Source: Gymnopus androsaceus JB14
Taxonomy: Eukaryota; Basidiomycota; Agaricomycetes; Agaricales; Omphalotaceae
Assembly (NCBI GenBank): GCA_009733575.1
Contig: ML769445.1
Coordinates: 124,001-188,000 of the forward strand
Length of the DNA stretch: 64,000 bases
Direction of reading: 5' to 3'
The notes below the pieces were generated by a model. The model was not told where the DNA came from. It saw only the letters and a list, made by a program, of their open reading frames with translations, and did no database searches. How positions within the stretch are numbered: position 1 is the first letter of the stretch; every line of letters begins with the position of its first letter. Below, piece after piece: positions 24,680 through 35,017 of this stretch. Made by a program: the position numbers and the translations under genes.

Positions 24680-26764
24680 CTACCCAAGTAGCCCTTTCAC
24701 ATACTTCAATAAGTCATTACCCTATTGATGCAAGTCAGCGGGGAAACAACAAATGCGTAAATCTGTTCTTACCCCTCGAGCTTTCACACCCTGCACCATT
24801 ACTTCAACTCCATCGTCAACCTCCATATCCTGACCATTCACCTCTTCTGACCCAAACGCTCCCTCGATCCTCGATAGCTGATACCGCTGCGCCATCCGAT
24901 ATCGTAGAACAACAGTAAGGACAGCACGCCAGCCTTCCGAGGCGTTCACACCTGGACGAACTGCAGAAATTCCGTTGAGTTGCGATGTGGAAGAGCTCGA
25001 CCGGACGTGGGTGCCGCTTATGCGGGGTGTAGAAACGGAGGCTACGGACGGAGAATTCGGTAAACTAGGTACCACCGTTGAACGAACTACATAAGGGCAG
25101 TATGAGCGATGCTCTTTGAGCAGGTCAAATTGTCGCCGCGTCATTATGCTGCCCGCCCTCTTTGGGGGCTGGAGCGAAGAAGAAGCATCCGGGGCCTCGG
25201 GAGAAGTAGGGGTTGCGGTTGGCTGATTGGGAGGTGCAAACGCCCAAAGACCAACGCGTCTTTGGCACAACACACAATGGACCAGAGAGGTATCCCGTGC
25301 CATCGCCTGGGACGCAGCGCTACGCAACAAAGGTCTCGATTTGTCAGGACTCATGCCAGGTGCAACAGAGGAGGCACGAGAGGTAGGTGTCCGAGCGGCA
25401 GATGGTATTCGGGAATTCGACCTCGATACGGAGGTAGGTCGCGATCGTTCAGGAGCGAGGCTCCATCCAAAAAGAGAAGTTACAATAGCCGTCTGGGAGG
25501 GTTCGGGAGGTGGCTTGGATGAAGATGAAGATGGCTCTGATGGATCGGGAGGTATTTCGTTCGAGGATTCAAACGAGGAGATCACAGAGAGTAATGAATT
25601 AAGTTGACTTGAAGTCTGATCGAAATATATCATTACACAACTCAAAGGACAACGAGACAAACGGACCAATGGATGTTTGACTTCAACATCTTGAAGAACT
25701 GTGTCCAAAGTAGCAGCGTTCATCTTGATATTCTGCACTGTAGAGGCAGGTGACTGGAGTGGTATTCGATATATTGAATCTAGGGAGATCGTGCTCAGTC
25801 GACAGCAGTTGAGAGCGAAAGAACCAAGTACCATCGCACTGCCTTGTTCTCCAAGGACAGCCGTTTTTGTGAGCTTGAACAAGCGACGCTCGTTGTTTCT
25901 CAATAAAGGCATTCGCTAAAAGGATGTTAGACAAGAAGCGTCGTCTGCAGCAGGGTTTCTCACCAGCATCTCGAGACATTCCTTCTTTTCCAGCGACAAC
26001 CCATGATGCATTGCACATTCCGCAAACTAACCGATCCTTTCCGTCATTGATCCAGCCACACTTTGCCGCTGCGACAGCATCTAATGCTGGAGGCTTATTC
26101 GCATAAGTGGCAAGCTTGAAGGTTTCAAGACGGGCTAGGAATGATGGAATGGAAGAAGGTCGGTAGTCGGCTAAAGGTGACAAAGGGGTTGCGGAAGAAC
26201 TTTCTCCGGGCTGCTGAGGGAATGCCTTGCGTTTTTTGGTGGCTGCTCGAGAAAGAATAGCCGATAAATTGGGTGTGTTCTTGGACAAAGAACCGAAATG
26301 TGAGCCCAACGAGCTTCTGATTTGAACAAGAAAATGGATATGAAGACAATAGTCTTAGAAAACCGACAGAGCTAGCAGGCAGCAGAGTTGAACTGACTTG
26401 GAAGCGTCGGAGTTGTTAGTCTTTATACCGTATTTTGTAAGTGTCGAGTATATCGAGCGTGCAGTGAAAGGTTTCTTGCTGGGAGAAGCCTGTGCTATAG
26501 ATTCGTTTGGTTCTACAGCATCGTCCAGAGATTGAAAGGCATCATCGAGCTTGCGCTAAAGGGAGAGTATTGGTATAACTTATTTCTATTAACTGAATTA
26601 TTTACCTTTGTTGCGCGTATAGTGTCTGTCGACTGAGAATTGGGGTCAGACATGACAGAAGAGAACGAGGACTTTGGCGCCTCAGTAGCGCCCATGAGAT
26701 GATTAGGCCTTAATGTCAACCGCGCTGCCTGGGCCCTGCATCGAAGATTGGATATACTCCTGCT
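24680..26764 (-). CDS. C3HC-type zinc-finger protein (Rsm1/NIPA-like)
   Basis: Seven exons (26764-26606, 26555-26398, 26316-25964, 25915-25832, 25779-25667, 25615-24773, 24721-24680) join in phase to 583 aa. The first zinc module reads AAKCGWINDGKDRLVCGMC followed by HKNGCPWRTRQC, the C-C-C...H-C pattern of zf-C3HC. A second module (VHCVLCQRRVGLWAF ... HRSYCPYV) matches the Rsm1-like C-terminal domain. Between them lies a Ser/Pro-rich linker (about 260-380), probably disordered. Relatives are nuclear: fission yeast Rsm1 acts in mRNA export, animal NIPA in F-box ubiquitin ligase assembly. The frame is fully intact across all introns. The exact start (26764 or a later ATG near MGATEAP) is uncertain. 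Confidence 0.86.
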
Positions 26765-27471
26765 CATCTCCTGCCCGTCCCAACCTTAAAGCCTTCCGAC
26801 TCCCAAAATCCAAGTCAAAAATTACCGACGTGATATGGAGAGCGTATACGGGAATTGGCCTTCGCGCTTGGGATGTTCGAAAGAAGCTTGTTCTTTGTAC
26901 GAATCATTATATTTTGGCCTTGTCTTCACAGGCTGGAAACAATATCTCCATTATCATATTTTTTTGACTATATTCACGTTACTGGCTACTGGTATGTTCG
27001 ATACCTTCCACATCATATTTCAGTCATGAAACGACGAACTGTGTATGTGGGGGAGCGACAGCGGAGAGAGTCCAGTACATACTTCAGTGGCTTGGAAAGT
27101 CCGGAAATCCTGCCACTGTAATCGGAGAATTTTTAGAAAGTTGGTGACAATCTCCAATGTCCCTCGCACAGGTGAAAAATATACGTTGGACAACGTTAAC
27201 CTCAGCCGTGGATGTCTGCGCGCGCGTCATTTATGCCTGGGAATCACCCGTGAGCAGAAATTTCAATGCCATCGAGATCGAGCATAGGCTGCTAGACGTG
27301 GATTTGCGTCAAACGAGAAATTTGCCGTCCGGCATTTGTTTGGTCAAAGCGTCTGTTCTTGAGTCTAGCAACTTTACCTACATCAAAAGTATGGTCCGGA
27401 CTCATAACTGCATTTTGGCCAATGCATTGAAACTGTTAAAATCTCCCGGAACGCATTTAAATATACATTGA
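26765..27471. other. Intergenic stretch
   Basis: About 700 bp between two minus-strand genes. Overlapping short plus-strand frames lack motifs and have no consistent splice structure. Confidence 0.45.
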
Positions 27472-28604
27472 CTACTGAGTAGGATTCGATATCCTCACCC
27501 TCTTCATAGGCGAAGGAGAACCCTCGCGATCGTGTGGATACCTCGTCGCCTTTCTCTTCGACAAACTCTTCCGGGGTGTTTCAAGCGGAGGAGCAACAAC
27601 CATGATAGAGAACACATCAGCCATGAAAACATTTTTGTTCTCGCTCTTAATACGGATGTGGGTCAAGTAAAACTCGACCTTGACTACTGCACCCTGAAGA
27701 CGACTGACGTATTGAGATGGGAGGATCATGCGAGGTTCAGGGTCACCAGGTAGCTGCTCGAAGGCTGGGAGTGGGAGGAGCTCATGACTACGATTCTGGA
27801 CCATAGCTTCAAGTTCCTCCTTTGCATTGTCACTTTTGACAGGATACCCGGCAAGAGTGAATTCGGGGTCTACAAAGGAAGCGGAGTCAGAGCTTTGCTG
27901 AATATTGAGGAGCAGAACCTAACTTGTGAACTCAATGTCGGCACCAGTGTCGTGGTCACGGTCCTGTTCGGAATAAAATACAAATGTTAGCAGCAAGAAA
28001 CTATCAGGTGCAATGAAACTATTGCCTTGAAAACTTCATGGCCAAATTTCAGTTTCGGAAGTTGATCCTCCTTCCCTATAGCTATGAAACCGTTAACTTT
28101 GCCATAACCCATCATCTTGTCGAGGCGTATCTGCCTCAAATTCTCCATTGCACTATAGCCTTTATCAAACTCCTCTGCCAGCATCGGATGTCTGAGAGAC
28201 TTTCCCAGTGCGATTGTAAGCTTGATGTCCTTTAGAGTCTTTTTTTCTTTGAATCTTGGGCCCTAAACGAAGTACAAGTGGAAATGAGCGAATGAGAAAA
28301 CGAGAAATGCATCAGTATATACTTCATAACGGCAATCGGGGACCACAAAGGTGTCGTCTCGGGTGATTTCACCAAGAGCAGAGAGTAGAATTGGTTCAGG
28401 TGCTTCGCCCTCAGGAACTTCATCGGTTTTCTTGAAAACGTAGCTCTCCTGACTGGCATCATCAGTGAACCAGTCCAACTCCTCTACTGCATTCGCATCA
28501 GCAATGTAGACTGTCGAATTGTTCAACAACTGTTCGCGAGCAGTTTCCAGTGTGTTTCTGGGTCTGCTCTCAGCAGAGGAGGAAGCAGAAGACGAGGCAG
28601 ACAT
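27472..28604 (-). CDS. Conserved hypothetical protein, 318 aa, with a GC-AG intron
   Basis: Four exons: 28604-28323, 28262-28026, 27963-27924 and 27869-27472. The protein starts MSASSSASSSAESRPRNTLE, then has STVYIADANAVEELDWFTDD, a basic-hydrophobic middle (FKEKKTLKDIKLTIALGKSL ... LRQIRLDKMMGYGKVNGFI) and an acidic insert. It ends with VEFYLTHIRIKSENKNVFMAD and a basic nuclear-localisation-like tail (KSLSKRKATRYPHDREG ... MKRVRI). The intron between exons 2 and 3 (27964-28025) begins GC after CAAG, ends AACAG and has a GCTAAC branch site. All phases agree and the frame is intact. I do not recognise the family; a nuclear role is suggested only by the tail. Confidence 0.7.
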
Positions 28605-29216
28605 GGTGAGTACCTGTCAAAAAATGACATACTGGCATGCTTTATATCCTGCACTGGCAGCGCTTTATGCAATATATTCGACAGTTCCCTCGAAAAGCTG
28701 TTTGTTTATATATCCTTTTTAGGTTGATCTTGAGTTGGCACTGTTTGGACTTCAAGATAATAAGCTTGTTATACTATTTTATTGTTAATAAGTTGGCGTT
28801 GTTTGGACTTCAAAATAGATAAGCTTATTGTCCTACTTTATTGACCATGATCGAGACTGATCGACGCATATAGTAGTCGATCGCTATACTCGATCATTCC
28901 TGTAGCATCCTGCTTAGAAACCATATCATAGCATTATTTGTGTTTACGTCTACAGGCTCAGCAACCTTTCAAGATTGACCTCTCATCAACAGTTCCCATA
29001 CATATATCTGTCTCTCCTCAACCCGTCAATCATTTCCAAATCGATTATCTCTCTCTCTTTTCTTCATGGTTGTCATGGCTGGCTTCTGCCTCACTCAAGG
29101 TGTGGATCAAGTGTGGATCTTCCCCTTTTCCTGTGTGTGTGTATGCGGTGGAACAGGGTGGAACGGTCTTTGAGCGTGGAACAGCTTTGACCTGGACGGC
29201 CCGGTAAATTGGTCCC
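28605..29216. other. Intergenic stretch
   Basis: Divergent spacer containing the tandem repeat listed separately and a cluster of CGATC words (TGATCGAGACTGATCG... near 28850). No coding signal recognised. Confidence 0.45.
28733..28843. repeat. Degenerate ~55-bp tandem repeat
   Basis: Units 28733-28784 and 28791-28843 both begin AGTTGGC, share TGTTTGGACTTCAA and ATAAGCTT, and end TTTATTG. They lie in the spacer upstream of the EthD-like gene. Confidence 0.65.
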
Positions 29217-29297
29217 ATGGCGCTTTGGTTTAGAGCCTCGGGCGCAAGGTTGAGCCGCACCATTTTCACTTCATCTTCCACTCCAGTACGAACCACG

Positions 29298-30064
29298 ATG
29301 TTACCCCCTCCCGAAGCCAAAGGCCTTTCCTTCGTCCTTATGGAGGCAGGCCCGAATGTATCAGAGGAAGAGCACCACGGTTTGTCTCATATCAATCCTT
29401 ACTAATACTATGTGACTCTCAACCGATTCCCTCTAGATTGGTACGATAACGAGCACTCCCCAGCCCGTCTCACAATTCCCTCCTTTCACACCGCAGCTCG
29501 CTTCAAAGCTGCTGACGGGAAAAAACCCACCTATCTAACCCTCTACGACATTTCCTCCGCCAGTGTCGCCGATGGACCTGAATACCAGGCCGTCAAAGCC
29601 AATGGATCCGAGCGCGATAAGCGTCTTCTCGAGACTATCCAATTTTTAAATCGACGAGCGTATACATCCATCTACGATAAAACCCTGTCGAGTGCCTCTG
29701 ATGCTGACTTTCCGGCCAAATTCGTGCTTTACGCGGCAATGGAAGTCAAGCCTGAAGGAGAGGATGAATTCAACAAGTGGTATGAGGAAGAACATATTCC
29801 GATGCTTTCGAAGATTCCGGGATGGCTTAGGAGTAGGAGGTATGTGCTTGAAAGCAATTTGGTGAAAGGGACTGTGGAACCGGAGGTGGTTGTAGGCAAG
29901 TCATATTGCAGTCCATGACTTTTCCAAGGGCGGGTTTTATGGAAATCGGCCGAGCTTGAAGGCGGCGATTAGTACTCCGTGGAGAGACGAAGTGGTCAAG
30001 GCGGTTGTGGGCAGAGAGCTGAGGTCACTTTGAGCTGTTCAAGGAATACAAGCGTCCTGAATAG
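29298..30064 (+). CDS. EthD-like dimeric alpha/beta-barrel protein, copy A (frameshifted tail)
   Basis: Exon 29298-29379 and exon 29437-30064 (intron donor GTTTGT) encode GLSFVLMEAGPNVSEEEHH, DWYDNEHSPARLTIPSF, FKAADGKKPTYLTLYDISS and a second half with MEVKPEGEDEFNKWYEEEH and KIPGWLRSRRYVL. This is a tandem two-domain EthD/dimeric alpha-beta barrel arrangement. Compared with its intact paralogue at 53.4-54.1 kb, one surplus base near 29898 and another near 30025 move the conserved HDFSKGG and HFELFKEYKRPE tail out of frame. The conceptual frame ends prematurely at 29918. An in-frame upstream ATG at 29217 would add 27 residues. The role is unknown; such proteins accompany catabolic or biosynthetic enzymes. 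Confidence 0.78.
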
Positions 30065-30212
30065 AGGGATGTATTGAATAGACGAAGCGAAATGTACAAT
30101 TATTAACAGACTCTACTTGCTTAAACTGAACCACGGTTTCTTATCCTTGGTCAATAAAGGATACCTTCCTTCTCTTCGTTCTCTAGCTTCCCATTCATTG
30201 TCTTCAAGATAC

Positions 30213-31059
30213 CTATCCAATGACCATCTGGTCGAGACTCGAGTCCCGAGTAGTAGCTTTCGCTATATGCATCTCTTTCCGCTTGAGATCATACTGCGTC
30301 CAAATCTTCATCTTCCGCAAGGGCAACATAAGCTTTCGCTACTCTCCAATCTACTTCTTTTGTGATAGTTTGTAAACGCTTTTCCGCACGCTCGCGAGTT
30401 CGTCTCACCGCTCTTTGCTTGTCTTCCACTGGGTAGTAAACTGTTTCCGTCTCGGTCTTTGAGTCGAGCGGAGGGCGGAAGGGTCAAGACGGTTCTGGTA
30501 TGTAGGAGATGCGGAGTGATGTTTAGAGTGCTCGGAGGAAGGTTGTTTAGTCGGCATAGTTCTCGTTCCCTAGGTACACAAGTAAGATGAGGATTAGTTG
30601 GTTATTTGTGTTGAAAGTACGCACGTCTACTCCGAAACGAAGGGCAATTCCGTGCAAGGTATCACTTGGCTGAATAAAATATTCATGTGGAGAGCCAGAG
30701 TTCTCTGAGAGATCTGGCTCCTGTGCCTGCGAGGATGTTTGCTCAAGATAAGGCGGTGGCGCCTCCCCATCTTCATCCTCATCTTCATCGTCATCACCCA
30801 GTATAAATGTATCTTGATCACGAACAGCGCCGTTAATATTAACCTTATCCGGCGGTACAAGCTGCTGCTGCTTTCCTTTGCTGCTTCGCGCACCGACAAC
30901 CTCCACGCCTCCAAGACAAAAAATACACGGATTGTAGCGGGCAAGGCGAGGATTTGCTGCTATGCATGAAGAGCAGATTGGTTTCTGGCAGCATTCTGTG
31001 GTAAAAGTGTGCTCATTAGACCGAAGAGAGGAGGAGCACGTTAGACAAAGGGAATCCAT
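30213..31059 (-). CDS. RING-like zinc-binding / LysM domain protein, three +1 frame breaks
   Basis: Exon 31059-30625 starts MDSLCLTCSSSL and continues CCQKPICSSC and YNPCIFCLGG, a cysteine-rich RING/B-box-like zinc module. An acidic stretch (DDDEDEDEDGE) and a LysM domain opening with YFIQPSDTLHGIALRFGVD follow. Intron 30570-30624 (GTGCGT to CTAG) is followed by RELCRLNNLPPSTL, which completes the LysM, then a charged helix (RRTRERAEKRLQTITKEVDW). Three surplus bases (about 30566, 30479 and 30291) must be skipped to keep these blocks in frame; read through it is about 262 aa. There is no signal peptide, so this is an intracellular LysM protein and not a chitin-binding effector. It is head-to-head with ATG17, with only 62 bp between starts. 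Confidence 0.78.
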
Positions 31060-31121
31060 GCTCAGAGTCATGGAATCGGAGAAAGAGTATTATTCGCACG
31101 GCGTCATTCTTTCCTTCTTTC
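31060..31121. promoter_or_regulatory. 62-bp bidirectional promoter, LysM gene / ATG17
   Basis: The minus-strand ATG at 31059 and plus-strand ATG at 31122 are 62 bp apart, with a CTTTCCTTCTTTC pyrimidine tract just before the ATG17 start. The upstream minus-strand ATG at 31071 would shrink the gap to 50 bp. Confidence 0.5.
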
Positions 31122-33007
31122 ATGTCAACTCCACCAAATTCAGATCCTCATATCGTTTCACTCGTTCTACAATCAAAAAAGGCACTTCAGAATGGCGAAC
31201 AGCTTTGTTTAAAGGCTAATGAGCTTTCAACAGCGTCAGTTCAAGCATCCGTTGACGTGCTCATATTAGACGCAAAAGTTCGATGGATTACTGACAATGT
31301 TCTTGAACAACTCAAGGTATTACATTCGTGTTGGCTGATAAGAGTGTTCTCATTAGAATCTAGCTGGCAGCAAGCGTCGCCAAGAGCATTGAAGAGAAAC
31401 GTGCCAAGTTGGGTAGGCAAGTGCAGGTAACTGAGCATCCCAATATGCAATGTCGCCACACTTAGCTCCACTTAGGACTGGGATAATCTCCGCACTAAAG
31501 GAACAACGGCATTGGATACGATACTAGACGAGCTAGGGTCCCAACGCGTTCCTCCAGACTTTCACCAGACCTCTGCTGCATCGTCTATATTCGGAAGTCA
31601 GGATTCAGAGGACGAGCAAGAAGAGGCTTCCAAACAGCCGAATGGACATCCCATGGTCTCTCGGAGCCCTTCAGATACAATTCAAGTACATAGACCAAAG
31701 CTGCAGAACGACCGGAGGAATTGGAAGACCTTACGAGACTTTGTGGATGACCAGGCCATTGAAGATATATTCGAGAATATGGAGGAGCAGCGGACGATTG
31801 TCGAGGTATGTTTAATCTCTATTATCCCCACTCTGTATCGCGTATACATAATATATGCAGGATAGTATGAGTAGAACAGACGACTATCCTGAAAAGTTGA
31901 CCACCGCCATCAACGCGATCCGCGAGTACTTGCCTGAAACTATGCCTCCACCGTCTATCGAACAGCTTATTACCTCCCAGGACGCTGCCAAAGTCGGTAT
32001 GGCAGGCCACCTGGAGAGTCTCGCGGCCCACTATGATCAAATGGTAAACGCCCTCCGTGAAAGTGAGGCCGGCGATGCCTTTAGTGAGGATGATCTGCAA
32101 GGTACGTTGATTCATAAAGCCAATTTGGCCTCCACTCTCCTGACCTTATCTAGATATGAATCGTGATACCGAAGAGTTACCGTCTATTCTAACGGAGTTG
32201 GAAGAAAATCTCTCTTCCGTGACCGCCACACAGTAAGTTCCCACAAGCAGGGGGTGGTTACTGAAAACTGACTTTTTTTCTCTCCTCTCCTAGTGAACAG
32301 CTTTTTCGCACTCGCGACACCAACCAGGCACATCTCAAGAGGTTGTCCAGTGTTCTCGACGAACTGGATGAATTAGGCGACATCATGATGGAGATGCTGC
32401 AAACTCAGGAGACTGTAGAGGTCAGTGTCGCTTCCATTGTGCTGTGCGCTGTGTGCTAACTCCGACCCGATCTTCAGTCGGAGTGCGAAGATCGATTTTC
32501 AGAAATGCAACAGCATTTATTAACTGTGGAAGATCTTCAACACCGATTTATATGCTATCAAACAGCTTTTCGAAAATTGATTCTGGAAATCGCGAGGAGG
32601 AGGGTATACAAGGAGGCGGCGGAAAAAATCGTCCGGGGCATGATGGACCAGTTAACAGCAATGACAGAGGGTAAGTACATATATACATAATACACCTCTA
32701 GCGGAACTAACACGCATACTTACAGAAGAGCGGCAAGTCCGGGAACATTTCAATAATGAGCATGGTGCTCATCTCCCTGAGGATCTTTGCCTTTGTATAA
32801 GTAACGTTCCGACAAAGTGGGAAATTGTACCACGGAATGGAGAAGTTGTGGAGAGCCTCCCGGATGTCCCTGGTGACCTGGTTGCGGAGGTAATTTTCAT
32901 TGTTATGAGTTGAGGTTTCAGTCGAGGCTGACTGCTTTAATTAACAGGCCAAGAAACAGATACACCGGTCAGAGCCCGTCGCTGTGAATGGTACGGAGAG
33001 CCTATAA
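31122..33007 (+). CDS. ATG17: Autophagy protein Atg17
   Basis: Nine exons (31122-31316, 31364-31426, 31476-31805, 31861-32101, 32154-32232, 32294-32420, 32478-32670, 32726-32889, 32948-33007) join in phase to 483 aa with no disruption. Typical Atg17 blocks are SKKALQNGEQLC near the N-terminus, DAKVRWITDNVLEQL, SVAKSIEEKRAKL, WKTLRDFVDDQAIEDI, MAGHLESLAAHYDQM, LDELDELGDIMMEMLQ, RRRVYKEAAEKIVRGMM and the C-terminal LPEDLCLCISN-PTKWE. The protein is almost entirely helical and coiled-coil. In yeast it is the scaffold of the Atg1 kinase complex at the pre-autophagosomal structure. It is divergent from the RING-like/LysM gene. Confidence 0.9.
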
Positions 33008-33463
33008 GACAATTTGACACATATGTAAGAATGATCTCCGAGTCCAAGTTGTTATGGTTTGCGATATATGTTATTTTTTTTACGTTTGGAATATTGCACG
33101 AGGCTTCGGATATGGATACTTATGGATAAGTATGGACATGGACCTACAACGTGCACAAAATTCGACCTCTCCGAGCTCCAGAAGCTCTGGCGCAGAGATG
33201 AGATCTGATCCTCATCATAAGCTGTTGCCTCGCCCTAGCCATTTTGCCATTTTGAATAGTGTTGGCTATTGGGGTCCCAGTGATACTGAGCTGTTCGACA
33301 ACAGCAACAAATGCTTACCAGAATCAAGCCGCGGTTTAATTGATCGCAATGTAATCCATCATTTTGTGGGCTCGCACTGTGCAACTCTTAGACCGTCAGG
33401 CTTGATGTATCAGCGACCTTGTTTTTTGCGACTCTAATAGTGGACGCTGACTTTTCGAAAAAC
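33008..33463. other. Intergenic stretch
   Basis: 3' flank of ATG17 and promoter of the GATA gene. A 127-codon frame (33054-33437) has no motifs and probably is accidental, though a 5' non-coding exon of the GATA gene cannot be excluded. Confidence 0.45.
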
Positions 33464-34561
33464 ATGGCGCGTATGGGCTTCAACGATAAGGCTTCCGGAA
33501 AATGCTCGATATCGGCATTGTTAAACCCTACCGAGACTCCCGACAATAGTTTACCGCCGCAGGATTTTTTAGGCAAGGGTGCCAATCATGGTCGTTCATT
33601 GAACTCGTCTAGTTCGTCGTCTCAATTCCGCTCATCTGGCTCAGGATATTCTTTACCCCCGTTCAACACGCTGGAAAGAGACAGATATGTATCCAGTGAG
33701 TAGCTGTATTTTATTTCCCTCGATGTCCAGCGACTAGAATTTCTTTTAATCTAATTGCAACAGGTTCATCCAGGCCGAATATAACCACAGATACTGCAAG
33801 TCGTCAACCTTTCTTCACGAGTTTTGAGTTTAATCGTACCCGTCTGTCTCTCGAATTTACTAGGGAACCGTTCGCGGGAGGTCTGAGAGTCGATATGCTC
33901 ATACTGTGGAATACCGTGACCGTGGTGGTTACAAGTCTGGAAGCCGAAGCTATAAGAATAGTAGCTCCAATCCTACCTCGAACGCGTCGGTCTTCAGTGG
34001 ATTACCGTAAGTGTTTTCGCTATTGGTGATCCCATCTGAGCTGTCACCAACTTCGAAAATCCCTCGTAGACTCCGGAGTGAACAACAAGCCGGATCTTTA
34101 CAGTCAACGCCTTCTCCCATACCACCACTATCTGGATACCTTGGTCCCAACCCACTAAAAAATTCACCTACCCACTACCCCAATGACTCTTTCTACTATA
34201 CCTTCCCTCTCGAGCCTGGTCACAAGTATCCGCCCACCTACCCCTCTCACCTGCCCAGTAATACACCTATGACAAGGACGACAGAATCTCCGCCGATAAA
34301 AAAATGCCTGAGCTGCGGTGTTACTCACACTGTCCTTTGGAGAAAGTCGAAGGTTAATCCTGGGAACTACGTGAGTTGTCTCTATTAACCAACTGCTGAA
34401 TTAAAGTTTTCCTCGGCCCCTTTCAGCTTTGCAATCGATGCGGCCTATGGGAACGGAATAACCGCGTGGAGCGTACGCCACTGGCTGAAGGTCATACCTC
34501 GTCAGTGAGAGGATTTGTCGTACAGTCGCCGTATTCGAGTGGAGGAGATATCTTGGAATGA
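33464..34561 (+). CDS. GATA-type zinc-finger transcription factor
   Basis: Exons 33464-33695, 33764-34006, 34070-34370 and 34427-34561. The last exon junction completes one zinc finger, CLSC-x18-CNRC (CLSCGVTHTVLWRKSK ... LCNRCGLWERNNRVERTP), with the WRK and CGL-W/Y hallmarks of GATA fingers. The rest is Ser/Pro/Asn-rich and disordered. The start at 33464 has a good context (AACATGG). Exon 2 must change frame once: between FFTSFEFNRTRLSLEF and YAHTVEYRDRGGYKSG the frame moves by two (two extra bases or one missing, about 33860-33885). Corrected length is about 302 aa. GATA factors of this type bind HGATAR sites; here the finger lies at the extreme C-terminus. The target is unknown. Confidence 0.75.
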
Positions 34562-35017
34562 AAAAGAGAGCGTGCAGTTGGGAGAATCAATGCCTTTTTG
34601 ACACAGAGAAAGGGTGCTGTTGGATTTTGGTGCGAATGGAATCTAGTTTCATATACAGAGCTCACAGGTAATTTGTACATACCAAAAAGCGGTGATACTG
34701 AACGTCACTGTATGCATATTTCAGGCTTAATGCCCCTTATAATTGGTCTGGAGAGAACGGCTGTTTTTTCCCGATAGCTTCCCAACGTAAACGTCTTGTG
34801 AGCTAGAAGCAAAGAAGCATACGCATCGAGCATGTCGTCCACGCATTTTCTAAATCCCTTTCTCAGTTCGAAATTCACAGGAGCGTAAGATTATCCATAT
34901 GGAGCTTATCTCTCCACGTGGTTCCCTATATAGATAATCGATATTATGATCAAAGGAAGTGGATCAACAACCGTCGCGCCAATTGATTCACTGCGCTGCT
35001 TCTTCTTTCCAACAACC
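34562..35017. other. Intergenic stretch
   Basis: 3' flank of the GATA gene and promoter of ARP3. No feature recognised. Confidence 0.45.
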
